From: Membranipora membranacea
Lineage: Eukaryota > Bryozoa > Gymnolaemata > Cheilostomatida > Membraniporidae
NCBI GenBank assembly: GCA_914767715.1
Contig: OU612067.1
Coordinates: 23,906,162 to 23,970,161, forward strand
Direction of reading: 5' to 3'
Length of the DNA: 64,000 bases
Below, one piece after another: positions 25,305-37,000 of the stretch (position 1 is the first letter of the stretch; each line of letters opens with the position of its first letter). Made by a program: the position numbers and the translations under genes. The notes beneath the pieces are model-generated. The model worked only from the letters and a program-made list of their open reading frames with translations. It searched no databases and was not told the DNA's origin.

Positions 25305-25974
25305 TTAATCCGAGGATTCCAATATTCTGGATTTTGAATAAGGCCGATAAGAGCTTGAACTGGTTGGAGTTTGATAAAGATTCGAGAGAGTTTTAATTTT
25401 TGATGTTGCCGTATGGCATTTTTTTTTTTTAGCAAAAGTGACCCTTATTAAAACGGACGCTGACGGAGAATGAAAAGCCGCAGAGGCAAACGGTTTGCTG
25501 ATTCGAGATAAGCAGAAGTTGCTCCTCCTCATGAGGTGAGTTAGAAGCAAATCTATTTTTTGATCTGAGCGAAAAAAAAGCGTGATACCCACCCTTGGTA
25601 TTATTTTGAAAATTTCAAGTCAGCTTAATTACCGCCCTATTAATCCGAGGATTCCAATATTCTGGATTTTGAATAAGGCCGATAAGAGCTTGAACTGGTT
25701 GGAGTTTGATAAAGATTCGAGAGAGTTTTAATTTTTGATGTTGCCGTATGGCATGTTTGTTTTTTAGCAAAAGTGACCCTTATTAAAACGGACGCTGACG
25801 GAGAATGAAAAGCCGCAGAGGCAAACGGTTTGCTGATTCGAGATAAGCAGAAGTTGCTCCTCCTCATGAGGTGAGTTAGAAGCAAATCTATTTTTTGATC
25901 TGAGCGAAAAAAAAGCGTGATACCCACCCTTGGTATTATTTTGAAAATTTCAAGTCAGCTTAATTACCGCCCTA

Positions 25975-28654
25975 TTAATCCGAGGATTCCAATATTCTGG
26001 ATTTTGAATAAGGCCGATAAGAGCTTGAACTGGTTGGAGTTTGATAAAGATTCGAGAGAGTTTTAATTTTTGATGTTGCCGTATGGCATGTTTTTTTTTT
26101 AGCAAAAGTGACCCTTATTAAAACGGACGCTGACGGAGAATGAAAAGCCGCAGAGGCAAACGGTTTGCTGATTCGAGATAAGCAGAAGTTGCTCCTCCTC
26201 ATGAGGTGAGTTAGAAGCAAATCTATTTTTTGATCTGAGCGAAAAAAAAGCGTGATACCCACCCTTGGTATTATTTTGAAAATTTCAAGTCAGCTTAATT
26301 ACCGCCCTATTAATCCGAGGATTCCAATATTCTGGATTTTGAATAAGGCCGATAAGAGCTTGAACTGGTTGGAGTTTGATAAAGATTCGAGAGAGTTTTA
26401 ATTTTTGATGTTGCCGTATGGCATGTTTTTTTTTTAGCAAAAGTGACCCTTATTAAAACGGACGCTGACGGAGAATGAAAAGCCGCAGAGGCAAACGGTT
26501 TGCTGATTCGAGATAAGCAGAAGTTGCTCCTCCTCATGAGGTGAGTTAGAAGCAAATCTATTTTTTGATCTGAGCGAAAAAAAAGCGTGATACCCACCCT
26601 TGGTATTATTTTGAAAATTTCAAGTCAGCTTAATTACCGCCCTATTAATCCGAGGATTCCAATATTCTGGATTTTGAATAAGGCCGATAAGAGCTTGAAC
26701 TGGTTGGAGTTTGATAAAGATTCGAGAGAGTTTTAATTTTTGATGTTGCCGTATGGCATGTTTGTTTTTTAGCAAAAGTGACCCTTATTAAAGCGGACGC
26801 TGACGGAGAATGAAAAGCCGCAGAGGCAAACGGTTTGCTGATTCGAGATAAGCAGAAGTTGCTCCTCCTCATGAGGTGAGTTAGAAGCAAATCTATTTTT
26901 TGATCTGAGCGAAAAAAAAGCGTGATACCCACCCTTGGTATTATTTTGAAAATTTCAAGTCAGCTTAATTACCGCCCTATTAATCCGAGGATTCCAATAT
27001 TCTGGATTTTGAATAAGGCCGATAAGAGCTTGAACTGGTTGGAGTTTGATAAAGATTCGAGAGAGTTTTAATTTTTGATGTTGCCGTATGGCATGTTTTT
27101 TTTTTAGCAAAAGTGACCCTTATTAAAACGGACGCTGACGGAGAATGAAAAGCCGCAGAGGCAAACGGTTTGCTGATTCGAGATAAGCAGAAGTTGCTCC
27201 TCCTCATGAGGTGAGTTAGAAGCAAATCTATTTTTTGATCTGAGCGAAAAAAAAGCGTGATACCCACCCTTGGTATTATTTTGAAAATTTCAAGTCAGCT
27301 TAATTACCGCCCTATTAATCCGAGGATTCCAATATTCTGGATTTTGAATAAGGCCGATAAGAGCTTGAACTGGTTGGAGTTTGATAAAGATTCGAGAGAG
27401 TTTTAATTTTTGATGTTGCCGTATGGCATGTTTTTTTTTTAGCAAAAGTGACCCTTATTAAAACGGACGCTGACGGAGAATGAAAAGCCGCAGAGGCAAA
27501 CGGTTTGCTGATTCGAGATAAGCAGAAGTTGCTCCTCCTCATGAGGTGAGTTAGAAGCAAATCTATTTTTTGATCTGAGCGAAAAAAAAGCGTGATACCC
27601 ACCCTTGGTATTATTTTGAAAATTTCAAGTCAGCTTAATTACCGCCCTATTAATCCGAGGATTCCAATATTCTGGATTTTGAATAAGGCCGATAAGAGCT
27701 TGAACTGGTTGGAGTTTGTTAAAGATTCGAGAGAGTTTTAATTTTTGATGTTGCCGTATGGCATGTTTGTTTTTTAGCAAAAGTGACCCTTATTAAAACG
27801 GACGCTGACGGAGAATGAAAAGCCGCAGAGGCAAACGGTTTGCTGATTCGAGATAAGCAGAAGTTGCTCCTCCTCATGAGGTGAGTTAGAAGCAAATCTA
27901 TTTTTTGATCTGAGCGAAAAAAAAGCGTGATACCCACCCTTGGTATTATTTTGAAAATTTCAAGTCAGCTTAATTACCGCCCTATTAATCCGAGGATTCC
28001 AATATTCTGGATTTTGAATAAGGCCGATAAGAGCTTGAACTGGTTGGAGTTTGATAAAGATTCGAGAGAGTTTTAATTTTTGATGTTGCCGTATGGCATG
28101 TTTTTTTTTTAGCAAAAGTGACCCTTATTAAAACGGACGCTGACGGAGAATGAAAAGCCGCAGAGGCAAACGGTTTGCTGATTCGAGATAAGCAGAAGTT
28201 GCTCCTCCTCATGAGGTGAGTTAGAAGCAAATCTATTTTTTGATCTGAGCGAAAAAAAAGCGTGATAACCACCCTTGGTATTATTTTGAAAATTTCAAGT
28301 CAGCTTAATTACCGCCCTATTAATCCGAGGATTCCAATATTCTGGATTTTGAATAAGGCCGATAAGAGCTTGAACTGGTTGGAGTTTGATAAAGATTCGA
28401 GAGAGTTTTAATTTTTGATGTTGCCGTATGGCATGTTTGTTTTTTAGCAAAAGTGACCCTTATTAAAACGGACGCTGACGGAGAATGAAAAGCCGCAGAG
28501 GCAAACGGTTTGCTGATTCGAGATAAGCAGAAGTTGCTCCTCCTCATGAGGTGAGTTAGAAGCAAATCTATTTTTTGATCTGAGCGAAAAAAAAGCGTGA
28601 TACCCACCCTTGGTATTATTTTGAAAATTTCAAGTCAGCTTAATTACCGCCCTA
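25975..28654. repeat. Duplicated block D10, right copy (eight monomers)
   Basis: Partner of 22625-25304, with the shared private markers at 26793 and 28268. It has its own A to T at 27720. The base-301 string also agrees for one or two copies beyond each end, so the real duplication may be longer than the marked block. Confidence 0.85.
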
Positions 28655-29444
28655 TTAATCCGAGGATTCCAATATTCTGGATTTTGAATAAGGCCGATAA
28701 GAGCTTGAACTGGTTGGAGTTTGATAAAGATTCGAGAGAGTTTTAATTTTTGATGTTGCCGTATGGCATGTTTTTTTTTTAGCAAAAGTGACCCTTATTA
28801 AAACGGACGCTGACGGAGAATGAAAAGCCGCAGAGGCAAACGGTTTGCTGATTCGAGATAAGCAGAAGTTGCTCCTCCTCATGAGGTGAGTTAGAAGCAA
28901 ATCTATTTTTTGATCTGAGCGAAAAAAAAGCGTGATACCCACCCTTGGTATTATTTTGAAAATTTCAAGTCAGCTTAATTACCGCCCTATTAATCCGAGG
29001 ATTCCAATATTCTGGATTTTGAATAAGGCCGATAAGAGCTTGAACTGGTTGGAGTTTGATAAAGATTCGAGAGAGTTTTAATTTTTGATGTTGCCGTATG
29101 GCATGTTTTTTTTTTAGCAAAAGTGACCCTTATTAAAACGGACGCTGACGGAGAATGAAAAGCCGCAGAGGCAAACGGTTTGCTGATTCGAGATAAGCAG
29201 AAGTTGCTCCTCCTCATGAGGTGAGTTAGAAGCAAATCTATTTTTTGATCTGAGCGAAAAAAAAGCGTGATACCCACCCTTGGTATTATTTTGAAAATTT
29301 CAAGTCAGCTTAATTACCGCCCTATTAATCCGAGGATTCCAATATTCTGGATTTTGAATAAGGCCGATAAGAGCTTGAACTGGTTGGAGTTTGATAAAGA
29401 TTCGAGAGAGTTTTAATTTTTGATGTTGCCGTATGGCATGTTTG

Positions 29445-30983
29445 TTTTTTAGCAAAAGTGACCCTTATTAAAACGGACGCTGACGGAGAATGAAAAGCCG
29501 CAGAGGCAAACGGTTTGCTGATTCGAGATAAGCAGAAGTTGCTCCTCCTCATGAGGTGAGTTAGAAGCAAATCTATTTTTTGATCTGAGCGAAAAAAAAG
29601 CGTGATACCCACCCTTGGTATTATTTTGAAAATTTCAAGTCAGCTTAATTACCGCCCTATTAATCCGAGGATTCCAATATTCTGGATTTTGAATAAGGCC
29701 GATAAGAGCTTGAACTGGTTGGAGTTTGATAAAGATTCGAGAGAGTTTTAATTTTTGATGTTGCCGTATGGCATGTTTTTTTTTTAGCAAAAGTGACCCT
29801 TATTAAAACGGACGCTGACGGAGAATGAAAAGCCGCAGAGGCAAACGGTTTGCTGATTCGAGATAAGCAGAAGTTGCTCCTCCTCATGAGGTGAGTTAGA
29901 AGCAAATCTATTTTTTGATCTGAGCGAAAAAAAAGCGTGATACCCACCCTTGGTATTATTTTGAAAATTTCAAGTCAGCTTAATTACCGCCCTATTAATC
30001 CGAGGATTCCAATATTCTGGATTTTGAATAAGGCCGATAAGAGCTTGAACTGGTTGGAGTTTGATAAGATTCGAGAGAGTTTTAATTTTTGATGTTGCCG
30101 TATGGCATGTTTTTTTTTTAGCAAAAGTGACCCTTATTAAAACGGACGCTGACGGAGAATGAAAAGCCGCAGAGGCAAACGGTTTGCTGATTCGAGATAA
30201 GCAGAAGTTGCTCCTCCTCATGAGGTGAGTTAGAAGCAAATCTATTTTTTGATCTGAGCGAAAAAAAAGCGTGATACCCACCCTTGGTATTATTTTGAAA
30301 ATTTCAAGTCAGCTTAATTACCGCCCTATTAATCCGAGGATTCCAATATTCTGGATTTTGAATAAGGCCGATAAGAGCTTGAACTGGTTGGAGTTTGATA
30401 AAGATTCGAGAGAGTTTTAATTTTTGATGTTGCCGTATGGCATGTTTTTTTTTTAGCAAAAGTGACCCTTATTAAAACGGACGCTGACGGAGAATGAAAA
30501 GCCGCAGAGGCAAACGGTTTGCTGATTCGAGATAAGCAGAAGTTGCTCCTCCTCATGAGGTGAGTTAGAAGCAAATCTATTTTTTGATCTGAGCGAAAAA
30601 AAAGCGTGATACCCACCCTTGGTATTATTTTGAAAATTTCAAGTCAGCTTAATTACCGCCCTATTAATCCGAGGATTCCAATATTCTGGATTTTGAATAA
30701 GGCCGATAAGAGCTTGAACTGGTTGGAGTTTGATAAAGATTCGAGAGAGTTTTAATTTTTGATGTTGCCGTATGGCATGTTTTTTTTTTAGCAAAAGTGA
30801 CCCTTATTAAAACGGACGCTGACGGAGAATGAAAAGCCGCAGAGGCAAACGGTTTGCTGATTCGAGATAAGCAGAAGTTGCTCCTCCTCATGAGGTGAGT
30901 TAGAAGCAAATCTATTTTTTGATCTGAGCGAAAAAAAAGCGTGATACCCACCCTTGGTATTATATTTGAAAATTTCAAGTCAA
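29445..30983. repeat. Switch zone between domain 1 and domain 2
   Basis: The last regular G301 monomer is at 29444 and the first A165 monomer at 30983. The interval holds four to five plain T10 monomers. It contains two of only three indels in the window that lie outside the long A8/T10 tracts: loss of one A near 30066 and gain of one base near 30963. No foreign sequence is present at the switch. It looks like a boundary between two separately homogenised parts of one array. Confidence 0.75.
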
Positions 30984-32436
30984 CTTAATTACCGCCCTAT
31001 TAATCCGAGGATTCCAAAATTCTGGATTTTGAATAAGGCCGATAAGAGCTTGAACTGGTTGGAGTTTGATAAAGATTCGAGAGAGTTTTAATTTTTGATG
31101 TTGCCGTATGGCATGTTTTTTTTTTAGCAAAAGTGACCCTTATTAAAACGGACGCTGACGGAGAATGAAAAGCCGCAGAGGCAAACGGTTTGCTGATTCG
31201 AGAAAAGCAGAAGTTGCTCCTCCTCATGAGGTGAGTTAGAAGCAAATCTATTTTTTGATCTGAGCGAAAAAAAAGCGTGATACCCACCCTTGGTATTATT
31301 TTGAAAATTTCAAGTCAGCTTAATTACCGCCCTATTAATCCGAGGATTCCAATATTCCGGATTTTGAATAAGGCCGATAAGAGCTTGAACTGGTTGGAGT
31401 TTGATAAAGATTCGAGAGAGTTTTAATTTTTGATGTTGCCGTATGGCATGTTTTTTTTTTAGCAAAAGTGACCCTTATTAAAACGGACGCTGACGGAGAA
31501 TGAAAAGCCGCAGAGGCAAACGGTTTGCTGATTCGAGATAAGCAGAAGTTGCTCCTCCTCATGAGGTGAGTTAGAAGCAAATCTATTTTTTGATCTGAGC
31601 GAAAAAAAAGCGTGATACCCACCCTTGGTATTATTTTGAAAATTTCAAGTCAGCTTAATTACCGCCCTATTAATCCGAGGATTCCAATATTCTGGATTTT
31701 GAATAAGGCCGATAAGAGCTTGAACTGGTTGGAGTTTGATAAAGATTCGAGAGAGTTTTAATTTTTGATGTTGCCGTATGGCATGTTTTTTTTTTAGCAA
31801 AAGTGACCCTTATTAAAACGGACGCTGACGGAGAATGAAAAGCCGCAGAGGCAAACGGTTTGCTGATTCGAGATAAGCAGAAGTTGCTCCTCCTCATGAG
31901 GTGAGTTAGAAGCAAATCTATTTTTTGATCTGAGCGAAAAAAAAGCGTGATACCCACCCTTGGTATTATTTTGAAAATTTCAAGTCAGCTTAATTACCGC
32001 CCTATTAATCCGAGGATTCCAATATTCTGGATTTTGAATAAGGCCGATAAGAGCTTGAACTGGTTGGAGTTTGATAAAGATTCGAGAGAGTTTTAATTTT
32101 TGATGTTGCCTTATGGCATGTTTTTTTTTTAGCAAAAGTGACCCCTATTAAAACGGACGCTGACGGAGAATGAAAAGCCGCAGAGGCAAACGGTTTGCTG
32201 ATTCGAGATAAGCAGAAGTTGCTCCTCCTCATGAGGTGAGTTAGAAGCAAATCTATTTTTTGATCTGAGCGAAAAAAAAGCGTGATACCCACCCTTGGTA
32301 TTATTTTGAAAATTTCAAGTCAGCTTAATTACCGCCCTATTAATCCGAGGATTCCAATATTCTGGATTTTGAATAAGGCCGATAAGAGCTTGAACTGGTT
32401 GGAGTTTGATAAAGATTCGAGAGAGTTTTAATTTTT

Positions 32437-32710
32437 TATGTTGCCGTACGGCATGTTTTTTTTTTAGCAAAAGTGACCCTTATTAAAACGGACGCTGACG
32501 GAGAATGAAAAGCCGCAGAGGCAAACGGTTTGCTGATTCGAGATGAGCAGAAGTTGCTCCTCCTCATGAGGTGAGTTAGAAGCAAATCTATTTTTTGATC
32601 TGAGCGAAAAAAAAGCGTGATACCCACCCTTGGTATTATTTTGAAAATTTCAAGTCAACTTAATTACCGCCCTATTAATCCGAGGATTCCAATATTCTGG
32701 ATTTTGAATG
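32437..32710. repeat. Shared variant block D11, left copy
   Basis: Five linked variants recur exactly 3685 bp (11 monomers) downstream: T279 (32437), a T to C at base 291 (32449), G52 (32545), A165 (32658) and G217 (32710). The T291C change is otherwise unseen in the window. The neighbouring copies do not match, so the shared tract is about one monomer long, consistent with gene conversion or a duplication later overwritten. Confidence 0.85.
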
Positions 32711-35700
32711 AGGCCGATAAGAGCTTGAACTGGTTGGAGTTTGATAAAGATTCGAGAGAGTTTTAATTTTTGATGTTGCCGTATGGCATGTTTTTTTTTT
32801 AGCAAAAGTGACCCTTATTAAAACGGACGCTGACGGAGAATGAAAAGCCGCAGAGGCAAACGGTTTGCTGATTCGAGATAAGCAGAAGTTGCTCCTCCTC
32901 ATGAGGTGAGTTAGAAGCAAATCTATTTTTTGATCTGAGCGAAAAAAAAGCGTGATACCCACCCTTGGTATTATTTTGAAAATTTCAAGTCAGCTTAATT
33001 ACCGCCCTATTAATCCGAGGATTCCAATATTCTGGATTTTGAATAAGGCCGATAAGAGCTTGAACTGGTTGGAGTTTGATAAAGATTCGAGAGAGGTTTA
33101 ATTTTTGATGTTGCCGTATGGCATGTTTTTTTTTTAGCAAAAGTGACCCTTATTAAAACGGACGCTGACGGAGAATGAAAAGCCGCAGAGGCAAACGGTT
33201 TGCTGATTCGAGATAAGCAGAAGTTGCTCCTCCTCATGAGGTGAGTTAGAAGCAAATCTATTTTTTGATCTGAGCGAAAGAAAAGCGTGATACCCACCCT
33301 TGGTATTATTTTGAAAATTTCAAGTCAGCTTAATTACCGCCCTATTAATCCGAGGATTCCAATATTCTGGATTTTGAATAAGGCCGATAAGAGCTTGAAC
33401 TGGTTGGAGTTTGATAAAGATTCGAGAGAGTTTTAATTTTTGATGTTGCCGTATGGCATGTTTTTTTTTTAGCAAAAGTGACCCTTATTAAAACGGACGC
33501 TGACGGAGAATGAAAAGCCGCAGAGGCAAACGGTTTGCTGATTCGAGATAAGCAGAAGTTGCTCCTCCTCATGAGGTGAGTTAGAAGCAAATCTATTTTT
33601 TGATCTGAGCGAAAAAAAAGCGTGATACCCACCCTTGGTATTATTTTGAAAATTTCAAGTCAGCTTAATTACCGCCCTATTAATCCGAGGATTCCAATAT
33701 TCTGGATTTTGAATAAGGCCGATAAGAGCTTGAACTGGTTGGAGTTTGATAAAGATTCGAGAGAGTTTTAATTTTTGATGTTGCCGTATGGCATGTTTTT
33801 TTTTTAGCAAAAGTGACCCTTATTAAAACGGACGCTGACGGAGAATGAAAAGCCGCAGAGGCAAACGGTTTGCTGATTCGAGATAAGCAGAAGTTGCTCC
33901 TCCTCATGAGGTGAGTTAGAAGCAAATCTATTTTTTGATCTGAGCGAAAAAAAAGCGTGATACCCACCCTTGGTATTATTTTGAAAATTTCAAGTCAGCT
34001 TAATTACCGCCCTATTAATCCGAGGATTCCAATATTCTGGATTTTGAATAAGGCCGATAAGAGCTTGAACTGGTTGGAGTTTGATAAAGATTCGAGAGAG
34101 TTTTAATTTTTGATGTTGCCGTATGGCATGTTTTTTTTTTAGCAAAAGTGACCCTTATTAAAACGGACGCTGACGGAGAATGAAAAGCCGCAGAGGCAAA
34201 CGGTTTGCTGATTCGAGATAAGCAGAAGTTGCTCCTCCTCATGAGGTGAGTTAGAAGCAAATCTATTTTTTGATCTGAGCGAAAAAAAAGCGTGATACCC
34301 ACCCTTGGTATTATTTTGAATATTTCAAGTCAACTTAATTACCGCCCTATTAATCCGAGGATTCCAATATTCTGGATTTTGAATAAGGCCGATAAGAGCT
34401 TGAACTGGTTGGAGTTTGATAAAGATTCGAGAGAGTTTTAATTTTTGATGTTGCCGTATGGCATGTTTTTTTTTTAGCAAAAGTGACCCTTATTAAAACG
34501 GACGCTGACGGAGAATGAAAAGCCGCAGAGGCAAACGGTTTGCTGATTCGAGATAAGCAGAAGTTGCTCCTCCTCATGAGGTGAGTTAGAAGCAAATCTA
34601 TTTTTTGATCTGAGCGAAAAAAAAGCGTGATACCCACCCTTGGTATTATTTTGAAAATTTCAAGTCAGCTTAATTACCGCCCTATTAATCCGAGGATTCC
34701 AATATTCTGGATTTTGAATAAGGCCGATAAGAGCTTGAACTGGTTGGAGTTTGATAAAGATTCGAGAGAGTTTTAATTTTTGATGTTGCCGTATGGCATG
34801 TTTTTTTTTTAGCAAAAGTGACCCTTATTAAAACGGACGCTGACGGAGAATGAAAAGCCGCAGAGGCAAACGGTTTGCTGATTCGAGATAAGCAGAAGTT
34901 GCTCCTCCTCATGAGGTGAGTTAGAAGCAAATCTATTTTTTGATCTGAGCGAAAAAAAAGCGTGATACCCACCCTTGGTATTATTTTGAAAATTTCAAGT
35001 CAGCTTAATTACCGCCCTATTAATCCGAGGATTCCAATATTCTGGATTTTGAATAAGGCCGATAAGAGCTTGAACTGGTTGGAGTTTGATAAAGATTCGA
35101 GAGAGTTTTAATTTTTGATGTTGCCGTATGGCATGTTTTTTTTTTAGCAAAAGTGACCCTTATTAAAACGGACGCTGACGGAGAATGAAAAGCCGCAGAG
35201 GCAAACGGTTTGCTGATTCGAGATGAGCAGAAGTTGCTCCTCCTCATGAGGTGAGTTAGAAGCAAATCTATTTTTTGATCTGAGCGAAAAAAAAGCGTGA
35301 TACCCACCCTTGGTATTATTTTGAATATTTCAAGTCAACTTAATTACCGCCCTATTAATCCGAGGATTCCAATATTCTGGATTTTGAATGAGGCCGATAA
35401 GAGCTTGAACTGGTTGGAGTTTGATAAAGATTCGAGAGAGTTTTAATTTTTGATGTTGCCGTATGGCATGATTTTTTTTTAGCAAAAGTGACCCTTATTA
35501 AAACGAACGCTGACGGAGAATGAAAAGCCGCAGAGGCAAACGGTTTGCTGATTCGAGATAAGCAGAAGTTGCTCCTCCTCATGAGGTGAGTTAGAAGCAA
35601 ATCTATTTTTTGATCTGAGCGAAAAAACAGCGTGATACCCACCCTTGGTATTATTTTGAAAATTTCAAGTCAGCTTAATTACCGCCCTATTAATCCGAGG

Positions 35701-36121
35701 ATTCCAATATTCTGGATTTTGAATAAGGCCGATAAGAGCTTGAACTGGTTGGAGTTTGATAAAGATTCGAGAGAGTTTTAATTTTTGATGTTGCCGTATG
35801 GCATGTTTTTTTTTTAGCAAAAGTGACCCTTATTAAAACGGACGCTGACGGAGAATGAAAAGCCGCAGAGGCAAACGGTTTGCTGATTCGAGATAAGCAG
35901 AAGTTGCTCCTCCTCATGAGGTGAGTTAGAAGCAAATCTATTTTTTGATCTGAGCGAAAAAAAAGCGTGATACCCACCCTTGGTATTATTTTGAAAATTT
36001 CAAGTCAGCTTAATTACCGCCCTATTAATCCGAGGATTCCAATATTCTGGATTTTGAATAAGGCCGATAAGAGCTTGAACTGGTTGGAGTTTGATAAAGA
36101 TTCGAGAGAGTTTTAATTTTT

Positions 36122-36395
36122 TATGTTGCCGTACGGCATGTTTTTTTTTTAGCAAAAGTGACCCTTATTAAAACGGACGCTGACGGAGAATGAAAAGCCG
36201 CAGAGGCAAACGGTTTGCTGATTCGAGATGAGCAGAAGTTGCTCCTCCTCATGAGGTGAGTTAGAAGCAAATCTATTTTTTGATCTGAGCGAAAAAAAAG
36301 CGTGATACCCACCCTTGGTATTATTTTGAAAATTTCAAGTCAACTTAATTACCGCCCTATTAATCCGAGGATTCCAATATTCTGGATTTTGAATG
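36122..36395. repeat. Shared variant block D11, right copy
   Basis: Partner of 32437-32710, with T279 at 36122, C291 at 36134, G52 at 36230, A165 at 36343 and G217 at 36395. All five are displaced by the same 3685 bp. Confidence 0.85.
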
Positions 36396-37000
36396 AGGCC
36401 GATAAGAGCTTGAACTGGTTGGAGTTTGATAAAGATTCGAGAGAGTTTTAATTTTTGATGTTGCCGTATGGCATGTTTTTTTTTTAGCAAAAGTGACCCT
36501 TATTAAAACGGACGCTGACGGAGAATGAAAAGCCGCAGAGGCAAACGGTTTGCTGATTCGAGATAAGCAGAAGTTGCTCCTCCTCATGAGGTGAGTTAGA
36601 AGCAAATCTATTTTTTGATCTGAGCGAAAAAAAAGCGTGATACCCACCCTTGGTATTATTTTGAAAATTTCAAGTCAGCTTAATTACCGCCCTATTAATC
36701 CGAGGATTCCAATATTCTGGATTTTGAATAAGGCCGATAAGAGCTTGAACTGGTTGGAGTTTGATAAAGATTCGAGAGAGTTTTAATTTTTGATGTTGCC
36801 GTATGGCATGTTTTTTTTTTAGCAAAAGTGACCCTTATTAAAACGGACGCTTACGGAGAATGAAAAGCCGCAGAGGCAAACGGTTTGCTGATTCGAGATA
36901 AGCAGAAGTTGCTCCTCCTCATGAGGTGAGTTAGAAGCAAATCTATTTTTTGATCTGAGCGAAAAAAAAGCGTGATACCCACCCTTGGTATTATTTTGAA

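Larger units (their letters stand above)
1..29500. repeat. Array domain 1: mixed G301 and T10 monomers
   Basis: This domain is defined by monomers with G at base 301. They occur at 301, 636, 1306, 2311, 2646, 3651, 4991, 5661, 6666, 7336, 8341, 9011, 9346, 10016, 11022, 12027, 13032, 13702, 14706, 15041, 15711, 16715, 18389, 20064, 20734, 21739, 22409, 23414, 24419, 25089, 25759, 26764, 27769, 28439 and 29444: 35 of the first 88 copies. The two types are interspersed, never more than two G301 copies in a row. Other variants are mostly private single substitutions, and the domain-2 markers G52, A165 and G217 are absent. Single-base indels lie near 10357 (T11), 14041 (T9), 15716 (T3-G-T5) and 17874 (A7). 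Confidence 0.9.
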
